A DNA stretch of 64,000 bases from Comamonadaceae bacterium UBA2121 (GCA_002331385.1 DCYB01000001.1:62001-126000), one strand, 5' to 3'. Shown: positions 1 to 8,943, numbered from the stretch's first letter. Notes: generated from the letters alone by a model not told the origin. Made by a program: numbers and translations.

Positions 1-570
1 GCCTTCAGCAACGTGGAGCTGTCGATCCGCCCCACACCCACAGACGCGCCCGGCACCGGTCTCATCTACATGCGCAGCCCCATGCATTTCATGGACTACG
101 TGGGCGAGCACGTCGACCGCACCGGCGTGCTGCGCGACGGCGATTGGCTGTCCGTGCGCGACATGGGCTGCATCGATGCTCGCGGGCTGCTGCATCTCGT
201 TGGACGGCAAAACCGCATGATCGTCACCAGCGGCAAAAACCTGTTTCCCGAAGAACTGGAAAACCTGCTGCAGGACCATCCCGCCATCGCGCGCGCCTCG
301 GTGCATGGTGTGCACGACGCGCTGCGCGGCATGCAGATTCAGGCCATCGTGCAATGGCGCGCCGACGCCGCCACCATAGTCGATCTGGCCTGCGTGACCC
401 AGTGGCTGCGCGCACGCACCGAGCACTTCAAGCTACCGCGCCTCTGGTGGGTTTGCCATGAGTGGCCGCACACCAGCAGCGGCAAAACCGATCACCGGCA
501 ACTGGCGCACATGCTGGAGCAGACGCTGGCGGGCAATGCCATCTTGCAGCCCTGGAATGGCACGCCATGA
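1..570 (+). CDS. AMP-binding acyl-CoA synthetase, C-terminal part
   Basis: This is the C-terminal 189 residues of an adenylate-forming CoA ligase; the reading frame is open to the window edge, so the start lies upstream. The late core motifs are visible: GRQNRMIVTSGKNLFPEELE (the hinge and A8 region) and the catalytic-lysine loop SSGKTD near the end. The small C-terminal domain normally rotates to switch from acyl-AMP formation to thioester formation. The substrate cannot be told from this half. Its stop overlaps the start of the next gene (ATGA), so it is translationally coupled to a thiolase and then a nitroreductase, suggesting one acyl-CoA pathway. Confidence 0.85.
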   Translation, partial: AFSNVELSIRPTPTDAPGTGLIYMRSPMHFMDYVGEHVDRTGVLRDGDWLSVRDMGCIDARGLLHLVGRQNRMIVTSGKNLFPEELENLLQDHPAIARASVHGVHDALRGMQIQAIVQWRADAATIVDLACVTQWLRARTEHFKLPRLWWVCHEWPHTSSGKTDHRQLAHMLEQTLAGNAILQPWNGTP

Positions 571-1745
571 AAGACGCACCAGCCATCGTGGCATGGGCGC
601 GCAGCGCAGTCACTCCGGTCGGCGGTGGACTGAGCCGCTTGCAGCCGCACGACATCGGCGCGCCCATCGTGCAGGCCTTGCTGCAACGCGCAGGCATCGA
701 CGCGCAGCAGGTTGATGCCATCGTGCTGGGTAATGCTCTGGGCGCGGGCGGCAACCCGGCACGCATGACGGCACTGGCCGCAGGACTTGCGCGCCATTGC
801 GCCGCGCTGACCATTGACACGCAATGCTGCGCCGGGCTCGACGCACTCGCGGTTGCCGCGGGCTTAATCCAGTCCGGTCAGGCCGACATCGTGATCGCTG
901 GCGGCGTGGAGGCATGGAGCCGCGCACCCATCCGCATGACGCGACCGTTGCACGCAGATGAAGCACCGATCGCCTATGAGCGCCCGCCCTTCTCGCCCGA
1001 TCCCGCGCAAGACCCCGACCTGCTCCACGCAGCCGCTGAACACGCCTCGGAGCGCGGCTACACGCGCGCACAGCAGGATGCCTATGCCCTGCACAGCCAC
1101 CAACGCGCCCATGCGCTGATCGACCCGGACATCGTCCCGATCGCAGGCCAAAGCCGGGACACCTACCCGCGCCAGATCACCGCAGAACGCGCAGCGCGCA
1201 TGCCGGTGATTGCACAGGGCCTGAGCGCGCTGAGCATTTCCGCCAAGGCCGATGGCGCTGCCATGGTGCTGGTGGCCTCGCCCCAGGCTTGCCAGCGTCT
1301 GGCTCTGCCAACACGTGCGCGCTGGGTTGCCAGCGCCAGCGTGGGCGCGGATCCGGCCATGCCACTGACCGCCGCCGCCACGGCAGCACAGCGCGCCATG
1401 GCCAGCGCGGCCCACTGCCTCGCACTGCCCACATTGGATGCGCGCGCGCTGCACGCCATCGAGCTGCACGATGCGTTTGCCGCGCAAGGGCTGTCGTTCT
1501 GCGCGGCGCTCGACATTCCGCCCCAGCAGATCAACACCGGCGGCGGCGGCATCGCACGCGGCCATCCGATCGGCGCGTCCGGTGCCATCGCATTGGTGCG
1601 CTTGTTGGGCACGCTGAACGCCCGCCCTCTTCTCACCACATCGACCGACCCGCTCCAGCCCGTTGCGAGATTAGGTCTGGCCGCCATTGCAGGTGCAGGC
1701 GGCCTGGGCGCGGCCTGCGTCATTCACATGGAGGCTCCCCATTGA
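567..1745 (+). CDS. Thiolase family protein with atypical active site
   Basis: A 392-residue thiolase-fold protein. The start is the ATG inside the ATGA overlap with the CoA ligase, giving the usual thiolase length. The nucleophile region reads DTQCCAGLDAL and the C-terminal histidine motif GGGIARGHPIGASGA is intact. Two positions depart from the degradative and biosynthetic thiolase consensus: the NEAFA motif is HDAFA, and the C-terminal stretch that normally carries the second catalytic Cys (CxGxGxG) reads GLAAIAGAGGLG, with Ala in the Cys position. HDAFA recalls SCP2-type thiolases. Cleavage or condensation of an acyl-CoA is likely, but normal chemistry is not assured. Confidence 0.85.
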   Translation: MKDAPAIVAWARSAVTPVGGGLSRLQPHDIGAPIVQALLQRAGIDAQQVDAIVLGNALGAGGNPARMTALAAGLARHCAALTIDTQCCAGLDALAVAAGLIQSGQADIVIAGGVEAWSRAPIRMTRPLHADEAPIAYERPPFSPDPAQDPDLLHAAAEHASERGYTRAQQDAYALHSHQRAHALIDPDIVPIAGQSRDTYPRQITAERAARMPVIAQGLSALSISAKADGAAMVLVASPQACQRLALPTRARWVASASVGADPAMPLTAAATAAQRAMASAAHCLALPTLDARALHAIELHDAFAAQGLSFCAALDIPPQQINTGGGGIARGHPIGASGAIALVRLLGTLNARPLLTTSTDPLQPVARLGLAAIAGAGGLGAACVIHMEAPH

Positions 1746-2443
1746 GCGCCCTTCCCATTGCCCCTGCTGCTTCGCCCGATCCGCTGCACTTTTTGCATCA
1801 GCGCCGCTCGACCCGCGCGTTCACCACGCAGGCCGTTGATCCCTCGTTGCTGGAGCGTTTGCTGATCGCCGCGCGCGCAGCGCCCAGCGGCGCAAATCTC
1901 CAGCCGGGACGGTTCATTCAGGTACAAGGGGCTGCACGCGAGCGACTCACGCAGGCGTTGTTGCACGACTTTGAAAGCGGCGCACCCGAGCGCGAGGACT
2001 ACGCCTATTTCCCTCGCCCCATGCCCATGGCACTGCGCAAGCGGCAGGTGGCCGCGGCTCAGGCCCTGTATGGAGCGATCGGCGTGGAGCGCGCGGACCA
2101 GTTGGCACGCGATGCACAGTTTGCGCGCAACTACCGCTTCTTTGATGCCCCGGTGGCGCTCATCGTGACGCTGGATGCGCACTTTGGCGCCGGTGGCTAC
2201 ATGGATCTGGGAATGGCGCTGTACGGCCTGCAATTGGCCGCGACAGCGCTGGGTCTGGGAAGTTGCGCGATTGGCGCCCTGGCCTCGTACCCGGACACCG
2301 TGCGCCGGGTACTGGCGCTGGATGCGGATCAGCACGTTGTCTGCGGCGTCGCGCTGGGCTGGGCGGATGCGCATGCCCCCATCAACCAGACCCGAACCTC
2401 CCGCATTGCCCTACCCGACTATTATCAAATCAAGATTAATTAG
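1742..2443 (+). CDS. Nitroreductase family FMN oxidoreductase
   Basis: A 233-residue nitroreductase-like flavoprotein. The N-terminal QRRSTRAF and the AARAAPSGANLQPGRF stretch are the typical FMN-phosphate and flavin contact regions, and a later LGLGSCAIGAL segment is also family-typical. I chose the TTG at 1742 because a GGAGG sits seven bases upstream and the codon overlaps the thiolase stop (TTGA); no in-frame ATG lies near. Coupling with the CoA ligase and thiolase suggests it reduces an intermediate of the same pathway, for example an enoyl or nitro group. The real substrate is unknown. Confidence 0.85.
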   Translation: MSALPIAPAASPDPLHFLHQRRSTRAFTTQAVDPSLLERLLIAARAAPSGANLQPGRFIQVQGAARERLTQALLHDFESGAPEREDYAYFPRPMPMALRKRQVAAAQALYGAIGVERADQLARDAQFARNYRFFDAPVALIVTLDAHFGAGGYMDLGMALYGLQLAATALGLGSCAIGALASYPDTVRRVLALDADQHVVCGVALGWADAHAPINQTRTSRIALPDYYQIKIN

Positions 2444-2469
2444 ACAACTACGTTTAGATAGGTAAAAAC

Positions 2470-2487
2470 TATTTTCAAGCGAAAATA
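2470..2487. terminator. Weak A/T-rich hairpin between convergent genes
   Basis: A 7-bp inverted repeat, TATTTTC and GAAAATA with a 4-base loop, lies between the convergent nitroreductase and response regulator genes. The stem is A/T-rich and there is no long T-run, so it is only a possible terminator. Confidence 0.3.
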
Positions 2488-2509
2488 AAACGACTTTTCA
2501 CGCTGTCGC

Positions 2510-3208
2510 TTAAGGGACGAACACCAGTCCCTTGCCGAACACTGCGCGTACCGGAAGCATCAATTGAGTGCCTGCCAGCGTCTTGCGACGCAAGCGCATC
2601 AGCGACGACTCGATGCGATGGAAACCGTCCTCCGCGTCTGCATGGCCCATGGCCTTGACCAGATTGGCCTTGGATACCATGCCGCCGTTCGCAGCCATCA
2701 GACATTCCAGCAGTTCGCATTCGCGGCTGGTCAGGCGGATCGTGCGCTGGTTGGGCGCGATCAGTCGTGGCACGCTCAGGTCCAGACGCCAGGAGTTCTC
2801 CTGATCCGCGTTGGACACGCGCATCTCCAGTTGACGCAGCTGCGCACGGATTCCTGCGCCCAGTTCGGCTAAGGACAAAGGCTTGACGAAGTATTGCAGG
2901 GCGCCGGCGTCCAAGCTGGCCACGCGCGCTGCCGAATCGGTTGTCGAGGACAACACGATCACAGGAATGCGTCGGCTCACCAGACGCCGCACAAGCGACA
3001 GTCCGGCTTCGACGCCCAAATCAAGATCCACCACCACCAGATCGGCCTTCTCCTTGAGCAGGCCGATATAGAAGTCCTCAATGGAGGCAGCGCCCCAGGT
3101 CGTGTAGCCACTTTCCTCGAGGAATTGACAAACATGTTGGCGATGGACTTCGTCGCCATCGACGATGGCAATCTTGAATTTGACGGATGACGTGAGAATT
3201 TGTTGCAT
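2510..3208 (-). CDS. OmpR/PhoB-type response regulator
   Basis: A 232-residue two-component response regulator. The receiver domain occupies about residues 10-125: acidic residues D17 and D19, phospho-acceptor D61 in VVVDLDL, S/T switch near 87-90, and K109 in FVKPLS. The C-terminal winged-helix DNA-binding domain runs from about 145, with RTIRLTSRECELLECLMAANGG as the typical start of the recognition fold. No histidine kinase gene lies beside it, so it is an orphan here and its signal is unknown. It converges on the nitroreductase operon. The ATG start gives a full receiver domain. Confidence 0.9.
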   Translation of the reverse strand: MQQILTSSVKFKIAIVDGDEVHRQHVCQFLEESGYTTWGAASIEDFYIGLLKEKADLVVVDLDLGVEAGLSLVRRLVSRRIPVIVLSSTTDSAARVASLDAGALQYFVKPLSLAELGAGIRAQLRQLEMRVSNADQENSWRLDLSVPRLIAPNQRTIRLTSRECELLECLMAANGGMVSKANLVKAMGHADAEDGFHRIESSLMRLRRKTLAGTQLMLPVRAVFGKGLVFVP

Positions 3209-3450
3209 ATTGAAACCGCAAGTTTTGGAAAATTCTCTCTATTGGTTTCAAGTTGTGCCATGCTCATAAACGCTCAGTGGCTCACAAAATGTATTTCATT
3301 GCTACATTCTATTGAAAACAATTGTTAACACACTATTGCCAAAATAGCGAGTTTGCGGCAATCCCTCCCAATGCCGGACAAGCACGCAGAAGTATTCAAA
3401 ATTAATAGCAACAAAATCACACCCGTTCTGCGTCAAACCCTTCCCGCCAT

Positions 3451-4263
3451 TCAGAACGCAGAAATCACGGAACCCTTAAACTGGTTCTCAATGAACTTTC
3501 GGATTTCTTCTGAGTGATACGCTTTGATTAGCTGAGCCACCCACGGTTTACTTTTGTCTGCATCCCGAACGACAAGAATATTTACATATGGGTTGTTGGC
3601 CGACTCTAGCGCGATGGAATCTTTCTTTGGATTCAGCCCCGCCGATATAGCGAAATTGGTATTAATTGCCGATGCATCCATGTCATCCAGGGACCGGGGA
3701 AGCTGTGCCGCATCCAGCTCCACAAAACGCAGCTTTTTGGGGTTGGAAACCACGTCAAGAGGCGTTGCCTTCAGGCCCGCATTTTCTTTGAGCTTGATGA
3801 GGCCGAGCGACTGGAGCAACAACAGCACGCGCCCGCCGTTTGTCGGGTCGTTCGGAATGCCAAAGCGTGCGCCTTGGGGAATATCTTCCAGTTTCTGGAA
3901 TTTTTTCGAGTAAATGCCGATGGGGAAATTCACCGTATCGGCCACCCAGCCGATCTTGTAACCACGGTCCTTGACCTGAGCATCCAGATAAGGACGATGC
4001 TGATAACTATTTGCATCCAGATCCCCTGCGGCCAATGCCGCATTCGGCTGCACATAATCGCCAAATTCAATCACCTGGATTTTCAGACCGTTTTTTTCAG
4101 CGACCTTTTTCACCTGTTCAAATATTTGGGCATGAGGGCCGCTGGTGACACCTACTTTGATAGTTTTATTCTCTTGCGCCTGCAGTGTGCCGGATGACAG
4201 CAAAAAAACAGAAAACGCCGCGAAAGAAATGCTTTTTTGAAGAAAATTGCGTTTTGACGTCAT
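3451..4263 (-). CDS. metQ: MetQ/NlpA-family methionine-binding protein
   Basis: A 270-residue periplasmic substrate-binding protein of the MetQ family, probably delivering methionine (D or L) to the MetNI transporter. Family signatures are KVGVTSGPHAQIFEQVKKVA, the DANSYQHRPYLD motif and GIPNDPTNGGRVLLLLQSLG. I chose the ATG at 4263 because it puts a signal peptide (KRNFLQKSISFAAFSVFLLSSGTLQA) at the N-terminus; a longer frame upstream is not signal-like. There is no lipobox cysteine, so it appears to be a soluble periplasmic form rather than a lipoprotein. The gene is visibly richer in A/T than its neighbours and is separated from metIN by two unrelated genes. Confidence 0.9.
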   Translation of the reverse strand: MTSKRNFLQKSISFAAFSVFLLSSGTLQAQENKTIKVGVTSGPHAQIFEQVKKVAEKNGLKIQVIEFGDYVQPNAALAAGDLDANSYQHRPYLDAQVKDRGYKIGWVADTVNFPIGIYSKKFQKLEDIPQGARFGIPNDPTNGGRVLLLLQSLGLIKLKENAGLKATPLDVVSNPKKLRFVELDAAQLPRSLDDMDASAINTNFAISAGLNPKKDSIALESANNPYVNILVVRDADKSKPWVAQLIKAYHSEEIRKFIENQFKGSVISAF

Positions 4264-4386
4264 TTTTCGGAAATTTAGTAAAAATTTGAGAACAATCCAG
4301 CATCGTAGCTCGCTAGCATCGATTACGAAAAGACAGAATTGCCATAAGGTTTTCACCGAAAGTCATATCGACACAGTTACTTTTGG

Positions 4387-5487
4387 TTACTGCATCAGGG
4401 CCAAATTGTTGAGCTTATCGAGCCGATCCGGCCACGTCCCCTCTTCGGCCGACTGCAGCAAAATGCGTGTCCAGGCGATCCACGCATCCCACTGCACGCG
4501 CTTGTCCCACGCGTTGCCCCAACTACTGAAGCACTGCAATGCACTGCGCGCGGCGACTGCCGCATCGTCCTGACGGCCCGCCGACAGATACACCTGCGCG
4601 AGCACCATCTGCGGCTCACCCACCCAGGGATTCAGGCGCACCGCCTGCTCCAGAACCGACGTGGTCACGTCCAGATCGACAAGGGGCTGATCGAGTTGAA
4701 TGACCGACCAGTACAGCGATGTGGCTGCGGCATCGTCCTGTTTGCTCACGCTGCGCGTGCAGCGCTCAAACACCGGGGGTATCGGCAACAGATCGCACAG
4801 CCCCGGATGGGCCAGCGCCAATCCCAACTGCGACAACTGCGAAATCTTGCGGCTGGGCGGACGCATGGGCCCTGGCCACAGCGATGCGGCCCAATGCACG
4901 GCCTGCTTGCGCGATGTATCCACGTTGGGCGAGCGCGAATAGATTTCTTCCTGCCAACTGAACCACTGCTCGATGGTGTCGGCCATGCTGACGATGATGA
5001 AGCACGCGACCTCACGCGGTGAAAGCCGCACGGTCTCGCGCGGTGCGGGGCCATTGAGTTCCAGCAGCATGCTACCGTCGTCATCGAAGTCGCGCTCGAG
5101 CACCTTGTTGATGAACTGGCTGCGGCTCATGGTGCAAAAGAGGTGCACCAGATGCTCGGTCTCCTCGCCCACGAGTTCCTGCAGGCGCGCGCGTTCGGTC
5201 CGCGCATCGAACTTCACCAGATCCACAAACGCATTGCCATACACGCTGTGCAGCAATCCCACCAGTTGCACATCGTGAGGCTGCCGCCAGAGTGCCAGCG
5301 AACGCGCCACGCCATACAGGTGATGGCGGAATGTGCCCGCCTTGTGCCAGTCCTGCCCGACGCCGCGCTCCAGCACCACCGGCAGCACCGGGGCGAGTTG
5401 CGGGTCCTGCGTGATCCAGCTCTCTTCCAGCAATGCTTTGGCACGGTGGAACAGTTCGCCGTCGAGGCGTTGCCATGGGAGCGTCAT
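4387..5487 (-). CDS. DUF6817 HD-like protein with TPR-like C-terminus
   Basis: A 366-residue protein of unknown function. The N-terminal 110 residues match my memory of the DUF6817 family: GTFRHHLYGVARSLALWRQP (His pair at 55-56) followed by VGLLHSVYGNAF (His 80), which resembles an HD-type metal-binding helical fold. The C-terminal third (about 280-355) has alternating helices like tetratricopeptide repeats, for example a GEPQMVLAQVYLSAGRQDDAAVAARSAL-like unit. The ATG start has an AAGGA upstream. It lies between metQ and an orphan membrane protein and has no obvious operon partner. Hydrolase activity on a small molecule is possible but not shown. Confidence 0.7.
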   Translation of the reverse strand: MTLPWQRLDGELFHRAKALLEESWITQDPQLAPVLPVVLERGVGQDWHKAGTFRHHLYGVARSLALWRQPHDVQLVGLLHSVYGNAFVDLVKFDARTERARLQELVGEETEHLVHLFCTMSRSQFINKVLERDFDDDGSMLLELNGPAPRETVRLSPREVACFIIVSMADTIEQWFSWQEEIYSRSPNVDTSRKQAVHWAASLWPGPMRPPSRKISQLSQLGLALAHPGLCDLLPIPPVFERCTRSVSKQDDAAATSLYWSVIQLDQPLVDLDVTTSVLEQAVRLNPWVGEPQMVLAQVYLSAGRQDDAAVAARSALQCFSSWGNAWDKRVQWDAWIAWTRILLQSAEEGTWPDRLDKLNNLALMQ

Positions 5488-5683
5488 GCGATGTCCTTGT
5501 CTCTGGTTTTCGGTTGGCGATGACTATGCCCTATCACCACACGCTCTGCATCCGTGGAAATGCCATGCGCTTCGATCAAGGCATGTGCAAAAACAATGGC
5601 ATACATTCAGATTCTACCGAATGGTCTGGCAACATGTCTGCGCCCCTGCCCTGTCGGGCTTCACGCTGACTGTCTATCGCCTC

Positions 5684-7099
5684 ATGCGCACCTTCTTTTC
5701 CGCCATCGTCGCTCCCTTGATTGCCATGATCGTGCTGGCTCTCGGCTTCTTCTGGCTGATCAACGCGCGCGACGAGCCTCTGAGCGAGGACGCGCGCAGC
5801 CTACTGGTCTACACCGAGCCGTCGCCCGCCCAACTGAAGGGCAATGGCTTCCTCATCCTGGCCGGACTGGATGCGCCCCTGCCCGAAGACGCACGATTCG
5901 ACCCCAGCGCCAATGCCATCGACGTGGGCAAGCAGCGTCTGCAGCGGGAAATCGAGCGCAAGCAATGGTTTGACACCCATGGCCTGGCAGTCGACCATGC
6001 GCTTGCGCCCCCTGTTTTCGAGCTTCTAGCGCCCATCCTCCGCGAGGCGGTGCTTCCTGAGGCCGTGCGCTGCCCCTCGTCTCATGCGGGGAACTGCCAC
6101 CAGTGGTATGGGCAGCATTCCGAGACACTCCGCGCCTTGCTGGCGCAGCATCAGCCGCTGCTGGACCGTATGGATGCGGCGGCTAATGCCACCTCGTTTT
6201 CCAATCCTTTTCCCGTTTATCTGGCATCTAGCTTGCCGCCATACCAATTGTTGGCCACCGCGCATGAGTTGCAACTGGCCAAGGCCAGCCTGTATTGGAG
6301 CGCCCAAGATTACGAGAGCGCACTCCAGTTGCTGGAGCGCAGTGACAGGCTCATACACCGGTTGGCGGATGGTGCGAATAATCTCGTTGACAGCATGATC
6401 GCAGTAGCGATGGAATACCGAAAACTGCGCTGGCTCAGTAGCGCACTAAAAATTGATGGCGCGCTACCGCAGCCGATGGCACGGCGCATCCAGGCGTTGC
6501 TGGAGCAGCCTGCCATCAACTTGAGCAAGGGAATCCAAAGCGAAAGGCAGCTCATTGTCCACACGCTGGGTCTGTCGAGCGTGCATACTTCCTCGGACTG
6601 GAGACAGTTCGTGTTTTTGCACCGCTTGTATCTGCCCCACGAAACGATGAATCGTCAGTTGCATCAAATGCAATTGTTTTCGCCATTGGCGACCGCACCC
6701 GCTGACCAACTCGATACCGTCAACGCCCAAGCGCAGCAACAATGGAGCGACGCTGAAAAGAAAAAATTCCGTTGGTGGGGTTTTAGAAACCGGGCGGGCA
6801 ACCAGATGATCGCCATGGGTGCCCCGTCCTACATCGATTACTTCCAGCGCGCACACGACGTTAACGCCTACCAACGCATGGTGCTATTGCAACTGCACGC
6901 CGCGGAGCAACGCATTCCCACGCACCAGATGGCCGAATGGCTGCAGGCGTCGCCGCCAGAGCTGCGCAACCCGTACACGCTGGAGGCCATGCACTGGGAT
7001 GCGAACACGCAGAGCCTTGTTTTCGAGGGCCGCGCATCCCAGCCGCAGCACCCGGAGCGATCCCGAACGTACCGCATTACGCTCCAGCGCACGCCATAA
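5684..7099 (+). CDS. Membrane-anchored protein of unknown function
   Basis: A 471-residue protein I do not recognise. It has one N-terminal membrane segment (about residues 5-28, FSAIVAPLIAMIVLALGFFWLI) and then a long, mostly helical soluble part that should face the periplasm. A stretch around 190-290 (ASLPPYQLLATAHELQLAKA and what follows) looks like helical repeats. The frame extends upstream to 5333, but that part is antisense to the DUF6817 gene, so I start at the ATG just before the membrane segment. It ends at a strong hairpin shared with the convergent metI. Confidence 0.6.
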   Translation: MRTFFSAIVAPLIAMIVLALGFFWLINARDEPLSEDARSLLVYTEPSPAQLKGNGFLILAGLDAPLPEDARFDPSANAIDVGKQRLQREIERKQWFDTHGLAVDHALAPPVFELLAPILREAVLPEAVRCPSSHAGNCHQWYGQHSETLRALLAQHQPLLDRMDAAANATSFSNPFPVYLASSLPPYQLLATAHELQLAKASLYWSAQDYESALQLLERSDRLIHRLADGANNLVDSMIAVAMEYRKLRWLSSALKIDGALPQPMARRIQALLEQPAINLSKGIQSERQLIVHTLGLSSVHTSSDWRQFVFLHRLYLPHETMNRQLHQMQLFSPLATAPADQLDTVNAQAQQQWSDAEKKKFRWWGFRNRAGNQMIAMGAPSYIDYFQRAHDVNAYQRMVLLQLHAAEQRIPTHQMAEWLQASPPELRNPYTLEAMHWDANTQSLVFEGRASQPQHPERSRTYRITLQRTP

Positions 7100-7127
7100 A
7101 AAACGCGCCCAAACGGGGCGCGTTTTT
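7098..7127. terminator. Bidirectional rho-independent terminator
   Basis: A strong inverted repeat, ACGCGCCC and GGGCGCGT, is flanked by an A-run on the left and a T-run on the right, so it can end transcripts from both sides. It sits between the plus-strand orphan membrane protein gene and the minus-strand metI. Confidence 0.8.
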
Positions 7128-7158
7128 CATTCGTGCGCACGCGAAGGTGCTCAGCACA

Positions 7159-7824
7159 TTACTTGTGGCTCAGGCGGCGCACGGCCCAGTCGCCCAGACT
7201 CTGGATCGCCTGCACGAAGAAGATCAGGATGATCACCACGGCCAGCATCACGTCGGGCAGGAAGCGCTGGTAGCCGTAGCGGATGCCCAGATCGCCCAGT
7301 CCACCGCCACCAATCGCACCCGCCATGGCCGAGTAGCCCGTCAGGCTGACGAAGCTGATGGTCAGCCCCGCGACGATGCCCGGCAGCGCCTCCGGCAGCA
7401 GCACTTTCCAGACAATCTGACTGGTGGTTGCACCCATCGATTGGGCGGCTTCGATCAGGCCGTTGTCCACCTCTCGCAACGCAGTTTCCACCAACCGCGC
7501 CACGAATGGCGCCGCCGCCAGCGTCAGCGGAACGACCGCTGCCCACGTGCCGATGGACGAGCCGGTAATGAGCCGCGTGAACGGGATGATCGCCACCAGC
7601 AAGATGATGAACGGCGTGGAGCGCACCGCGTTCACGATCCAGCCGACGGTCTTGTTCAGCGGGCCGTTTTCCAGCACCCCGCCCTTGTCCGTGAGGCGCA
7701 GGAACACGCCCAGCGGAATACCGATCAGGCCGCCGACGATGCCCGACACGCCCACCATGATGATGGTCTCCCAGAGCGATTGGGCGAACAGCTCCAGCAT
7801 CATTTCCGAAAAATTCTCGAACAT
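7159..7824 (-). CDS. metI: Methionine ABC transporter permease MetI
   Basis: A 221-residue inner-membrane permease with about five transmembrane helices, the normal MetI size. The cytoplasmic coupling loop VDNGLIEAAQSMGATTSQIVWKVLLPEALPGI (EAA motif) is clear. It would form the channel of the D/L-methionine importer with MetN. It follows metN by four bases on the same strand, so the two are one operon, while the metQ-like binding protein is about 3 kb downstream in the same direction. Confidence 0.93.
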   Translation of the reverse strand: MFENFSEMMLELFAQSLWETIIMVGVSGIVGGLIGIPLGVFLRLTDKGGVLENGPLNKTVGWIVNAVRSTPFIILLVAIIPFTRLITGSSIGTWAAVVPLTLAAAPFVARLVETALREVDNGLIEAAQSMGATTSQIVWKVLLPEALPGIVAGLTISFVSLTGYSAMAGAIGGGGLGDLGIRYGYQRFLPDVMLAVVIILIFFVQAIQSLGDWAVRRLSHK

Positions 7825-7828
7825 CGCT

Positions 7829-8878
7829 TCAATCCTCCAACGCTACTTCGCGCACCACCACGCCTTGTGCGCGCAGCTCCGTCACGGTGGCGTCGAGCAG
7901 GCGCGCCTCGCCGCTGGCGAACACGGCCAGCGAGCCAAAGGTCTGGTTCTGGATTTCATCGACCTGGCCATGCAGGATGGACAGGTCCAGCGAGTACTCG
8001 CGAATCAGCCGCGAGAGGATCGGCTGGTATGCCTGCTCGCCCGCATAGGACAGGCGCAGCAGACGCCCACTCGCGCCCTGCCCGCGTGCCTGGGCGGAGA
8101 GATGACGCACGCGCTCGAACACGCCTTCCGGCAGCTCCTGCGGCACGATCTCATCGATCAGGCTCTTGGTGATGTCCTGCTCCGGGCGCGTGAACACGTC
8201 GATCACACGGCCCATCTCCACGATGCGACCGGCCTCGATCACAGCCACACGATCAGCGATCTGCTTGACCACCTGCATCTGGTGCGTGATCAGCACCACG
8301 GTCACGCCCAGCTCGTTGTTCACCTTGCGCAGCAGATCGAGAATCGAGCGCGTGGTTTCGGGATCGAGCGCCGATGTGGCCTCGTCGGACAGCAGCACCT
8401 TCGGATTGCTGGCCAGCGCGCGGGCGATGCCTACGCGCTGCTTTTGCCCGCCGGAAATCTGCGCGGGATATCGATCTGCCAACTGGTTCAGTCCCACCAG
8501 TTCCAGTAGCGGTTCGATGCGCTTGCGGATCTGGTCTTTTGACAGGCCCGCAAGCTCCAGCGGCAACGCGGCGTTGTCATACACTGTGCGCGAAGACAGC
8601 AGGTTGAAATGCTGGAACACCATGCCGATTTCGCGGCGCGCTTCGCGCAATTGCGCATCGTTGAGTCGGGTGAGATCGCGGCCCGCCACGATCACCTCGC
8701 CCGCCGTCGGCCGGTTGAGCAGGTTGATCACGCGCACCAGCGAGCTCTTGCCCGCGCCGGAGCGACCGATGATGCCGAACACTTCGCCCGCACCGATCTG
8801 GAGATCAATGCCGCGCAACGCTTCGACAGGGCCTTTTGGGCCCTGATAGATCTGGGTGATACCCCGTAAGTCGATCAT
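7829..8878 (-). CDS. metN: Methionine ABC transporter ATPase MetN
   Basis: A 349-residue ATPase. The Walker A loop GRSGAGKSS is at about residues 38-46, the signature ISGGQKQRVGIARAL and Walker B VLLSDEATSALD follow, and a C-terminal NIL-type regulatory domain (about 255-345) is present, as expected for MetN, where it senses methionine. I use the ATG at 8878 because MIDLRGITQIY is where the ATPase fold begins; an upstream in-frame codon at 8935 would add 19 residues that overlap a leader hairpin. No good Shine-Dalgarno is visible before 8878. It heads the metNI operon. Confidence 0.93.
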   Translation of the reverse strand: MIDLRGITQIYQGPKGPVEALRGIDLQIGAGEVFGIIGRSGAGKSSLVRVINLLNRPTAGEVIVAGRDLTRLNDAQLREARREIGMVFQHFNLLSSRTVYDNAALPLELAGLSKDQIRKRIEPLLELVGLNQLADRYPAQISGGQKQRVGIARALASNPKVLLSDEATSALDPETTRSILDLLRKVNNELGVTVVLITHQMQVVKQIADRVAVIEAGRIVEMGRVIDVFTRPEQDITKSLIDEIVPQELPEGVFERVRHLSAQARGQGASGRLLRLSYAGEQAYQPILSRLIREYSLDLSILHGQVDEIQNQTFGSLAVFASGEARLLDATVTELRAQGVVVREVALED

Positions 8879-8883
8879 GAATG

Positions 8884-8943
8884 CAAAAAAATCCGCCGCG
8901 GCAAGGCTGATGGTCTGATGTTCCACCAACCTCACAGCGGCGC
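8884..8943 (-). promoter_or_regulatory. Candidate metN leader hairpin with T-run
   Basis: On the minus strand, CGCCGC (8937-8942 region) can pair with GCGGCG (8893-8898 region), and an inner GAGG can pair with CCTT; the hairpin is followed by seven T residues that end six bases before the metN ATG. This looks like an intrinsic terminator or a translation-blocking leader. It does not match SAM or SAH riboswitch consensus sequences that I know. Function is inferred only. Confidence 0.3.

Noticed and set aside
8879..8943. SAM or SAH riboswitch before metN
   Set aside because: The conserved cores of these classes that I remember are not present; only a generic hairpin and T-run are seen.
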